DNA from: JBGOUV01 sp041477815
Lineage (GTDB): Bacteria > Acidobacteriota > Terriglobia > Bryobacterales > JACQDG01
DNA length: 7,868 bases
NCBI GenBank assembly: GCA_041477815.1
Contig: JBGOUV010000328.1
Span: 1-7,868, forward strand
Direction: 5' to 3'
Program-made: the position numbers and the translations under genes
In this document: positions 1 through 5,497 of the stretch, piece by piece
Layout: each line of letters begins with the position of its first letter
Position numbering within the stretch: the stretch's first letter is position 1
The notes under the pieces: model-generated
Told to the model about the DNA's origin: nothing
Databases searched by the model: none
The model's input: the letters and a program-made list of their open reading frames with translations, nothing else

Positions 1-62
1 GGCGCGCGTCCCGCGCCCGGCACCCCTCCCCCCTTCTAACCGCACCGAGGGACCCGACCATC
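1..62. other. Short left edge, no gene seen
   Basis: This very GC-rich stretch precedes the stop codon of the cytochrome gene. I see no start codon with a supported frame, no tRNA and no clear terminator hairpin. It may be spacer or the edge of a neighbouring gene outside the window. Confidence 0.4.
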
Positions 63-677
63 TCATAGGGACCCAGGCGGGTGTCTTACCATCCGCCCAT
101 TCACCGTCAAAGTAGCGCCCACGGGGTCGGCCGCCGCATAGGCGATGGTCAGGACCACCGTCACGCGCCGCGGCCACCCTTGTTCCGGATACACGGTCCA
201 CGACCCGCTCACCCCGGCTACCGCCCGCTCCAGCAGCACCCTGTCCCCATACCGCACCAACACCACCAAATACGCCTCTACCGGCGACTGCGCCTCGACC
301 TCCAGCCGGCCCCGCCGCAGCCTCTCCAGCTTCACTCTGTACTTTGGCGTGGTATCGGAATCCTCCCGCGCTCCCTCCGCCACCCACCGGCGGATCAGCG
401 CCGCCTGCTCCGCCCGGAGCGGCGGCGCCCCGAGTGGCATCCGCCGCGCCTCTCCCCGCCGGCCTTCCACAAACTGCACCAGCGGGCTCCGCTCCGGGTC
501 CCCGTTCACCAGCGCCGGACCCAGGTTTCCGCCCTGTGCCAGTCCGGCGTAACTCCTCGTATCGAGCCCCGGTCCTTCATGGCACCGGTGGCAGTGGAAC
601 GCCAATATCGGAGCGATGTCGCGGCTGTAGCTCACCGGCGCCTGCCCCGCCGCCATCGCCAGCAACAGTGCTATCAT
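63..677 (-). CDS. Exported mono-haem cytochrome c-like protein (PSCyt1-like), 204 aa
   Basis: Residues 1-14 form a short hydrophobic leader (MIALLLAMAAGQAP), so export to the periplasm is likely. Residues 17-34 (YSRDIAPILAFHCHRCHE) carry one CxxCH haem-binding motif, C29-H30-R31-C32-H33. A Met-Pro pair (M80-P81) followed by a helix ending RRWVAEGA (96-103) fits the sixth haem ligand and closing helix of the small cytochrome c domain common in Planctomycetes and Acidobacteria. Residues about 110-204 are beta-rich with no motif I recognise; the family domain usually leads much larger proteins, so a 204-aa stand-alone form is notable. The likely role is periplasmic electron transfer, but partner and substrate are unknown. 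The leader has no Lys or Arg, and there is no clear Shine-Dalgarno before the ATG, which lies 7 bp from the start of the divergent propeller gene. Haem binding is inferred from the motif. Confidence 0.85.
   Translation of the reverse strand: MIALLLAMAAGQAPVSYSRDIAPILAFHCHRCHEGPGLDTRSYAGLAQGGNLGPALVNGDPERSPLVQFVEGRRGEARRMPLGAPPLRAEQAALIRRWVAEGAREDSDTTPKYRVKLERLRRGRLEVEAQSPVEAYLVVLVRYGDRVLLERAVAGVSGSWTVYPEQGWPRRVTVVLTIAYAAADPVGATLTVNGRMVRHPPGSL
670..677 (+). promoter_or_regulatory. Putative extended -10 element of the propeller gene
   Basis: GCTATCAT, preceded by T, gives TG-C-TATCAT, an extended -10 pattern with 5 of 6 matches to TATAAT. It ends 7 nt before the ATG at 685, so a start of transcription at the usual distance would fall at or next to the start codon (a leaderless or near-leaderless transcript). 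No -35 box is evident. The last three bases are the complement of the opposing cytochrome start codon. This is inferred from sequence only. Confidence 0.4.
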
Positions 678-684
678 CAGCCGT

Positions 685-690
685 ATGTTA
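685..690 (-). promoter_or_regulatory. Putative -10-like box of the cytochrome gene
   Basis: Read on the minus strand this is TAACAT (4 of 6 matches to TATAAT), ending 7 nt before the cytochrome start codon. That is the same 7-nt spacing as the TATCAT box of the opposing gene. It lies inside the first two codons of the propeller gene. Support is weak and rests mainly on the symmetry and on the lack of a ribosome binding site. Confidence 0.25.
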
Positions 691-1767
691 TCAGCCCTGC
701 TGGCTCTCTCTCTCCTTCCCGCCCCGAGCGCGCTGGAGCGCCGCCTCTACGTGTCCGACAAGTCCGGGGTCAGCATCTACGACATCGACCACGGCCACAA
801 GCTCCTCCGCCGCATCGACCTCCCCGGCACCGGCGCATACAAGGGCATCGGCGCGAGCGTCCCTCTGGGGCTGCTCTACCTGACCTCCAACGTCGAGGAC
901 GACCTCCTCGCCGTGGACCTCGCCACCGAAAAGGTCGTCTGGCGCAAAAAACTCGGCAAGTACGCCGACAGCTTTTACCTCACCCCGGACGGCCAGAAGC
1001 TGTGGGTCCCCTACCGCGACGAGATCTCGTGGCGCGTGGTTCGCGCCTCCAACGGCGAGGTCCTGGGACAGGTCGACACCGAGCGCGGCAAGAACTACGA
1101 TAAGGACGCCATCGGCTCCATTGGTCCTCACAATACCTGGATCAACCCGGCCGGCACCCGCGCCTATCTGGAGGTGCTCACCGTCCCCTACGTCTACATC
1201 GCCGACACCGCCACCAACAAGGTCCTGGGCAAGGTGGGTCCCTTTAGCAAGGGCATCCGGCCCTTCATCGTGACCGATGATGAAAAGTACCTATTCGCCA
1301 ACGTCGACGCCTTGCTCGGCTTCGAAGTGGCGGCGGTCAAGGACGGCGAAAAATGGGGCGGCAGGATGCTTCACCGCGTGGAAGCCAAAACGCCTCCCGA
1401 GCGCCTCCAGCAGATCCCCAATCCGCCGGCCCGCAAGCCTCACAGCACCCCCAGCCACGGCATCAACCTCCGTCCCGACCAGAAAGAGGTGTGGGTGGTC
1501 GATGGCGTCTACGGCTATGTCTATGCGTATGACGTGACTGTAATGCCGCCCAAGCAGGTGGCCAGCGTCCCGCTATTCGCGAAACCCGAGGAGCGGCCTC
1601 ACCCGGGCTGGATTTCGTTCTCCATCGACGGCCGCTACGCCTATCCGGACGGGGGCGCCGTGATCGACACCCGTACGAAGAAGGTGGCGGCGCGCATCCC
1701 CACCAGCGAGAAACTCGTCGAAATTGATTTCTTGGACGGGAAACCGGTCAAGGCCGGGCATCGCTAA
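685..1767 (+). CDS. Exported YVTN/YncE-like beta-propeller protein, 360 aa
   Basis: Residues 1-16 (MLSALLALSLLPAPSA) look like a short signal peptide with a possible cleavage site after PSA. The rest is a run of beta-propeller-type repeats: LYVSDKSGVSIYDID, LLYLTSNVEDDLLAVDLAT, SFYLTPDGQKLWV, VYIADTATNKVLGKV and a last blade VIDTRTKKVAARI. Length and repeat style fit the seven-bladed YVTN/YncE-like group, a scaffold fold rather than one defined enzyme. Three blades begin with a His-containing phrase (GPHNTWINPAGTRAYL, PSHGINLRPDQKEVWV, HPGWISFSIDGRYAY), which could line one face of the propeller. The divergent cytochrome neighbour makes a periplasmic redox or binding role plausible, but no catalytic site can be named. 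There is no Shine-Dalgarno before the ATG and no other in-frame ATG nearby. The 3' end overlaps the ATPase gene by 20 bp. Confidence 0.85.
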   Translation: MLSALLALSLLPAPSALERRLYVSDKSGVSIYDIDHGHKLLRRIDLPGTGAYKGIGASVPLGLLYLTSNVEDDLLAVDLATEKVVWRKKLGKYADSFYLTPDGQKLWVPYRDEISWRVVRASNGEVLGQVDTERGKNYDKDAIGSIGPHNTWINPAGTRAYLEVLTVPYVYIADTATNKVLGKVGPFSKGIRPFIVTDDEKYLFANVDALLGFEVAAVKDGEKWGGRMLHRVEAKTPPERLQQIPNPPARKPHSTPSHGINLRPDQKEVWVVDGVYGYVYAYDVTVMPPKQVASVPLFAKPEERPHPGWISFSIDGRYAYPDGGAVIDTRTKKVAARIPTSEKLVEIDFLDGKPVKAGHR

Positions 1768-2875
1768 CAACGCGGGTTTCTCCTTCGACCATCTCGAGCC
1801 GGATAGGGGCCTCGCCGGAGTGCTCGGCGATGAGACCGGCCAGGCGGGCGGAGTGGGTGGTGACCCAAAGCTGCGACGAGCGGGCGGCGGCGGCGATGAG
1901 ACGTGCCAGAGGGTCCAGCAGGTCGGGATGGATGCTCGTCTCCGGTTCGTTGAAGGCCAGCAAGGCCGGGGGGCGGGGACTCAGCAGCGCGGCGACCAGG
2001 CAAAGGTAACGCAGGGTGCCGTCGGACAGTTCGGCGGTCTGGAGAGGCCGCAGGATACCAGGCATATGCAGGCCGATGCGGAACTGGGCCGCGGCGGCCT
2101 CGATCGCCAGCGAGGCGCCAGGAAACGCCCGCTGGACGGCGTCATCGAGGGCGGCGCCATTACCGATCTCACGAATGGTGGCCAGGGCGGCGGCCAGATC
2201 GCCGCCGTCGTGGGCCAGGACCGGCGTGCGGACGCCGATCTGAGGCTGGCGGAGTGGGGAGCCCGGGTCGGTGCGAAAATGATGGTAGAAGCGCCACTGG
2301 CGCATCTCGGAGCACAGAGCGGAAAGTTCCGGGTAGAGCTGGGGCTCGCGAATCTGGGAGAGTACCGACTCCGACAGCAGGAGTTGCAGAGGGTAGGCGA
2401 CCATACGCCCCTCGGCGTTGCGAACGAAGGTAGTAGCATCGTGGCGGTCGAGCAGAGTGGTGCTGCGACTGCGCTCAGGTCCGTGCCAGACATACTCTTC
2501 CTTCACCTCTGGGTCGAAGGCAAAATCATGGGATCCGCCGGGGGCCGGCACGCCGCACTCGAGCTGGTGGGAGAACTGGCCAGTGGCGACGGCGAGGATC
2601 ACACGGACCGGCTCCTTCTTACTGAAGCGACGCCGAGGTCCGGCCCAGAGGACCGAGGGCATGCCGCCCTCTTCGGCGATGGCGCGGGCGAAGCCGCCCT
2701 CCGCCGCCTTGGCCAGCAGGAATACGGCGTTGTACAGGTTGCTCTTGCCGCAACCGTTGGGGCCGGTGAGGACGTTGACGGGCCGCAGAGAAAGGCGGAG
2801 CCGGCGGATGGACCGATACCCGATGACGGTGAGGTTGTGGATGGCCACGGGGATTCTCAGGGTAGCACTTGCCAC
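1748..2875 (-). CDS. RecF/SMC-like AAA family ATPase (COG4637-like), 375 aa
   Basis: This is a cytoplasmic P-loop ATPase with an ABC/SMC-type head. The N-terminal strand phrase LTVIGYRSIRRLRLSL (15-30) precedes Walker A GPNGCGKSN (38-46). The signature motif LSDGT is at 283-287, Walker B plus D-loop ALLAFNEPETSIHP at 304-317, and the switch histidine in TTHS at 339-342. The Walker B aspartate is replaced by Asn309 while the catalytic-type Glu310 is kept; from memory NEPE is common in this subfamily, so activity need not be lost. There is no long coiled coil and no Toprim nuclease domain, so it is neither a full SMC nor an OLD nuclease. The GTG start has a good Shine-Dalgarno and lies 7 nt after the preceding stop; a second GTG at codon 10 is the alternative but has a poorer site. 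It closes the aroB cluster. Its cellular role is unknown; DNA maintenance or defence are only possibilities. Confidence 0.88.
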   Translation of the reverse strand: MASATLRIPVAIHNLTVIGYRSIRRLRLSLRPVNVLTGPNGCGKSNLYNAVFLLAKAAEGGFARAIAEEGGMPSVLWAGPRRRFSKKEPVRVILAVATGQFSHQLECGVPAPGGSHDFAFDPEVKEEYVWHGPERSRSTTLLDRHDATTFVRNAEGRMVAYPLQLLLSESVLSQIREPQLYPELSALCSEMRQWRFYHHFRTDPGSPLRQPQIGVRTPVLAHDGGDLAAALATIREIGNGAALDDAVQRAFPGASLAIEAAAAQFRIGLHMPGILRPLQTAELSDGTLRYLCLVAALLSPRPPALLAFNEPETSIHPDLLDPLARLIAAAARSSQLWVTTHSARLAGLIAEHSGEAPIRLEMVEGETRVVSDARP

Positions 2876-2877
2876 CG

Positions 2878-2884
2878 CTCCCTC
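2878..2884 (-). promoter_or_regulatory. Ribosome binding site for the ATPase GTG start
   Basis: On the minus strand this reads GAGGGAG, a strong Shine-Dalgarno a few bases before the GTG at 2875. It overlaps the stop codon of the upstream gene (2883-2885), so translation is probably coupled. It supports the first GTG over the one nine codons later. Confidence 0.65.
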
Positions 2885-3578
2885 ACGGTCGCGGCTCGCC
2901 GAGCGGGGACACCTGTTTAGCCACTCCGTACACGTAGGCTACACGCATATGTTTGTCGCCACCGGTGTAGTCCATCACGCGCCAGGTGTCGCCGGGCTCG
3001 CTCAGCCCGCGGTTCAGGAGGCCCACCCCTAAAGCGAACGTGATCTGGGTTTCAGTCATGCCTGGTTCGATGCGGCGCTCCTCAATCTTCCTCCACGCTT
3101 CCGGGGACCAGTCCGGGTACACCTCGTGCGGGTCCTTGATGAGGAAGATCTCGTCGAGGAAGAACTGGTCGCGGGCCGAGACAGCCAGGGCGCAGGGGCG
3201 TCCGCCGCGATCGAATTCCAGCCAGACCTGCCTATTACGCTCGAAGGCACGGCGGGGCAGCACCCGTTCCATGGGGCCAAGGGTGTCGGGACCGGGGGTG
3301 CAGACGTTGCGGTATCCTTCGCGGACCCACAGGGGTTTACCGACCCAGGCACGGACGTCAGCCAGGCTGCGCACGAAAGACTTAGGCGGATACACCCAGT
3401 AGTCGGGGCTCAGTGGTTTCGGCCCGGCCTTTTGGCGGGCGGGACCGCCGGGCTGGAAGGAGCGCTCGACGAAGACCATCACCACGTAGAAGGCGGCCAG
3501 GATCAGCCCGGTGATCAGGACTCGCTGGGTGTTGCGCTGCCAGCCGGGGCGGGGATCGAAGTCACTTCTCTGCCACAT
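2883..3578 (-). CDS. Membrane-anchored protein with BamE/SmpA-like C-terminal segment, 231 aa
   Basis: I do not recognise this as a named family. A basic N-terminus (residues 1-19) leads into one transmembrane helix at about 20-37 (VLITGLILAAFYVVMVFV), giving a single-pass inner-membrane protein with about 190 residues outside, probably in the periplasm. Residues 171-218 resemble the short BamE/SmpA/OmlA pattern: EPGMTETQITFALG, then a Trp (W199), an aromatic strand and a final VAYVYG. True BamE proteins are lipoproteins with a lipobox Cys; none is seen here. The chosen ATG overlaps the end of ubiE by 17 nt. The open frame extends further upstream, but only as an out-of-frame reading of ubiE. 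No strong Shine-Dalgarno is visible, so translational coupling to ubiE is likely. The fold similarity is inferred from a short pattern only. Confidence 0.72.
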   Translation of the reverse strand: MWQRSDFDPRPGWQRNTQRVLITGLILAAFYVVMVFVERSFQPGGPARQKAGPKPLSPDYWVYPPKSFVRSLADVRAWVGKPLWVREGYRNVCTPGPDTLGPMERVLPRRAFERNRQVWLEFDRGGRPCALAVSARDQFFLDEIFLIKDPHEVYPDWSPEAWRKIEERRIEPGMTETQITFALGVGLLNRGLSEPGDTWRVMDYTGGDKHMRVAYVYGVAKQVSPLGEPRP

Positions 3579-4293
3579 GGAGCACCGCGATGCCGCCGGT
3601 GAGCGGCCAGAATTGCACGTTGCGAAAGCCGGTCTCGCGCAGGCGGGCGGCCAGTTCGGCGGGGCCGAAGAATTTCTCGACCGACTGCTGGAGGTAGCGG
3701 TAGGCGTGGCCGGCGCCGGAGATGGCGTCCCCCAGCCGGGGGAGGAGGTGGCGGAAGTAGAAGGTGTAGAGGGACCCGAGGAGGCGGCCGCGCGGTTGGG
3801 AGAACTCCAGTATGGCCAGCAGACCGCCGGGACGCAGCAGGCGGTACATCTCAGCCAAGCCATTCCGATAATTGGCGAGGTTGCGCAGACCGAAGGCGAT
3901 GGTGATCAGGTCGAAGCTGGCGTCGGGCAGGGGAAGAGCCAGGGCGTCGGCTTCGAGCAAACGCGCGCCGGCGCCGAGCTTGACGCGGGCGGCCGCGAGC
4001 ATGGGATGGCAGAAGTCGGCGCCGTAGACGGGCCGGCCGTGGGCGCGGTGGAGCGCCGCCAGCAAGTCGCCGGTGCCGCAGCAGAGGTCGAGGACGCGGG
4101 CCTCCGGACGGCCGAGAACGTGGCCCACGCGGGCGACCGTGAAACGTCGCCAGTAGCGGTCGACCTGAAAGGAGAGCAGGTGGTTCAGCAGGTCGTAGCG
4201 GGGGGCCACGCGCGCGAACATCTGGCGGACGTAGCGGGCGGCGGCCGCTTCGTCACCGGGCCGTACTCCCGCCGGGGTGGTTCCCTGGCTCAT
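3562..4293 (-). CDS. ubiE: Demethylmenaquinone methyltransferase (UbiE/MenG), 243 aa
   Basis: This SAM-dependent C-methyltransferase makes menaquinone from demethylmenaquinone (UbiE also acts in ubiquinone synthesis where that pathway exists). Family signature 1 is at 33-48 (YDLLNHLLSFQVDRYW), with Asp45 where the classic pattern has His, a variation I believe occurs in other phyla. SAM motif I is LDLCCGTGD (68-76), the ribose-binding acidic residue is D93 in GADF, then AFGLRNL (133-139), and signature 2 is RLLRPGGLLAILEFSQP (151-167). The length matches the family. The start ATG overlaps the aroB stop as ATGA, and no Shine-Dalgarno is seen, which points to coupled translation. With no ubiquinone genes in view and an acidobacterial setting, the menaquinone role (menG) is more likely. 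AroB upstream serves the chorismate branch that supplies the menaquinone ring. Confidence 0.93.
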   Translation of the reverse strand: MSQGTTPAGVRPGDEAAAARYVRQMFARVAPRYDLLNHLLSFQVDRYWRRFTVARVGHVLGRPEARVLDLCCGTGDLLAALHRAHGRPVYGADFCHPMLAAARVKLGAGARLLEADALALPLPDASFDLITIAFGLRNLANYRNGLAEMYRLLRPGGLLAILEFSQPRGRLLGSLYTFYFRHLLPRLGDAISGAGHAYRYLQQSVEKFFGPAELAARLRETGFRNVQFWPLTGGIAVLHVAEK

Positions 4294-5378
4294 GCGCAGG
4301 CCGCGAGAGCTTGCTCGGCGGCGGCGCGGACCAGGGCCGGGTCGAGACCGGACAGGATGCGGGTATGGCCAATGCGGTCTGGTAAGACAAAGTGAACCTT
4401 GCCGCCGATGGTCTTCTTATCGCTGCCCAGCCGCGCCAGCAAGGCGTCCGCGTGAACAGCGGCGAGGCTGGGAATCGGGCCGTAGGCGGCGACCAGGGTG
4501 CGGATGGCGGCACTATCGGCGGCGCCGAGGACGCCGGCCATCTCGGCGAGCAGCGTAGCGGCCTGCATACCGAAAGCGACCGCCTCGCCGTGCAGGAGAC
4601 AACCGTAGTTGGTCTCGGCTTCCAGGGCGTGGCCCAGGGTGTGCCCGAAGTTGAGGATGCGGCGCCGGTCGCCCTCGCGCTCGTCCGCCGAGACGACCTC
4701 CGCCTTGATCCGGACCGACTCGGCGATGAGGGCGTCGACCACTTCGGGGACGCGGTTTCTAACGTCGTCGCCGCGCCTGAGCAGCAGGTCGAACAGCGAC
4801 GGGCTGGCAATGACGCCGCACTTGATGACCTCGTAGAGGCCGGCGCGATACTCGCGGTCGGGCAGGGTGTCGAGGGCGGCCGGATCGATGAGGACGAGGC
4901 GGGGCTGGTGGAAAGCGCCGACCAGGTTCTTGCCCTCGGCCAGGTTGACGCCGGTCTTGCCGCCGATGGCCGCGTCTACCTGGGCCAGCAAGGTAGTGGG
5001 GACCTGGACCACGTCGACGCCGCGCATGTACACCGCGGCGAGGAAGCCCCCCACGTCGGTGACCACGCCGCCGCCGCAGGCGAGAACCAGGCTGGAGCGG
5101 TCCGCGCCGGCGGCGAGCAGTTGGTCGGCCAGGGACTCCAGAGTAGCCAGGCGCTTGTGCTCCTCGCCATCGGGCATCTCCAGCTTTACGAAGGGAAGGC
5201 CGGTCAACCCTTGCTCCAGCCGCGCTCCCTGGGCGCGCCAGACCGGGCCGGTGGTGAGTACGAACCAGCGCCGCCCGCGCGTGAGGTCGGGGAGGTGTTC
5301 GGCGACCCGTTCCATCGAGCCACGGTCGACCACTACGTCGTAGCTGAGGTGCGGGAGGCGAACGGTGATGCGGGGCAT
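4290..5378 (-). CDS. aroB: 3-dehydroquinate synthase, 362 aa
   Basis: The enzyme converts DAHP to 3-dehydroquinate, step two of the shikimate pathway, in the cytoplasm with NAD and a divalent metal (zinc or cobalt). Hallmarks run in order: PDGEEHK (69-75), the NAD-binding CGGGVVTDVGGFLA (101-114), RGVDVVQVPTTLLAQVDAAI (119-138), GGKTGVN (139-145), KNLVGAFHQP (150-159), then YEVIKCG (182-188) with metal ligand E183 and K186, NFGHTLGHALE (243-253) with ligand H246, and LHGEAVAFGM (262-271) with ligand H263. All expected active-site residues seen are present and the length is normal, so it should be functional. The start has GGAA 5 nt upstream and the GCTATCAT motif just before that. It is the first gene of the minus-strand cluster, with ubiE overlapping its stop. 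Confidence 0.97.
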   Translation of the reverse strand: MPRITVRLPHLSYDVVVDRGSMERVAEHLPDLTRGRRWFVLTTGPVWRAQGARLEQGLTGLPFVKLEMPDGEEHKRLATLESLADQLLAAGADRSSLVLACGGGVVTDVGGFLAAVYMRGVDVVQVPTTLLAQVDAAIGGKTGVNLAEGKNLVGAFHQPRLVLIDPAALDTLPDREYRAGLYEVIKCGVIASPSLFDLLLRRGDDVRNRVPEVVDALIAESVRIKAEVVSADEREGDRRRILNFGHTLGHALEAETNYGCLLHGEAVAFGMQAATLLAEMAGVLGAADSAAIRTLVAAYGPIPSLAAVHADALLARLGSDKKTIGGKVHFVLPDRIGHTRILSGLDPALVRAAAEQALAACA

Positions 5379-5387
5379 AGAGGTTCC

Positions 5388-5395
5388 ATGATAGC
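5388..5395 (-). promoter_or_regulatory. GCTATCAT motif upstream of aroB, putative -10
   Basis: The minus-strand reading is GCTATCAT, followed by GGAA and then the aroB ATG. The TATCAT core matches 5 of 6 bases of TATAAT. A weak -35 candidate, TTGTGG (5412-5417), lies 18 nt upstream inside the large inverted repeat. If TATCAT is the -10, transcription would start within a few bases of the ATG and GGAA could not act as a Shine-Dalgarno, so one of the two readings is wrong. Confidence 0.4.
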
Positions 5396-5403
5396 TTACG
5401 GCA

Positions 5404-5489
5404 GCAATTCACCACAAAGACACGAAGACACTAAGAACACCAAGAAAACCAGGATTTCTTTGTGTCTTCGTGTCTTTGTGGTGAATTGC
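5404..5489. repeat. Large inverted repeat (dispersed intergenic hairpin)
   Basis: The arms 5404-5437 and 5456-5489 pair at 33 of 34 positions (single T-T mismatch at 5432/5461) around an 18-nt loop; the outer 28 bp are perfect. The left side also has an 8-9 nt internal rhythm of the form AC-N-AAG-A: 5414-5421, 5422-5429, 5430-5438 and 5439-5447. Its AT content is well above that of the neighbours. The layout resembles intergenic repeats scattered through many bacterial genomes that are often mistranslated as short proteins rich in HEDTK-like strings. It starts 9 bp beyond the terC-family stop and ends 26 bp short of the aroB start. No T-run follows it on the minus strand, so a classic intrinsic terminator is not shown, although it could stall polymerase or protect mRNA ends. 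Confidence 0.88.
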
Positions 5490-5497
5490 GCCCCTGC

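Noticed and set aside
1924..1950. Asn309 in the ATPase Walker B as an inactivating change
   Set aside because: The adjacent Glu310 is kept, and NEPE is, to my knowledge, a usual form in this ATPase subfamily.
1724..2920. Long plus-strand open frame (398 codons) across the ATPase gene
   Set aside because: The minus frame has Walker A, signature, Walker B and switch-His motifs in correct order. The plus frame is Gly/Gln/Asp-rich with no recognisable domain and is a shadow of GC-rich coding DNA.
3579..3863. Upstream extension of the BamE-like gene to an ATG at 3863
   Set aside because: The extra 95 residues only read ubiE in another frame; the ATG at 3578, overlapping the ubiE stop, gives a normal basic N-terminus and membrane anchor.
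4150..4200. Asp45 in place of the classic His in the UbiE signature as a sign of lost function
   Set aside because: SAM motif and the second signature are intact, and I believe Asp at this place occurs in other phyla, so it is more likely lineage variation.
3511..4395. Plus-strand open frame of 294 codons over ubiE
   Set aside because: It is antisense to ubiE, which carries both family signatures and the SAM motif, and shows no domain of its own.
5404..5489. Inverted repeat as a Rho-independent terminator of the TerC-family gene
   Set aside because: The stem is long and not GC-rich, and no T-run follows it on the minus strand, so the classic form is not met; a role in transcription ending remains possible but is not shown.
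5404..5489. Repeat as a CRISPR array
   Set aside because: The tandem units are 8-9 nt with no unique spacers, and the overall structure is one hairpin.
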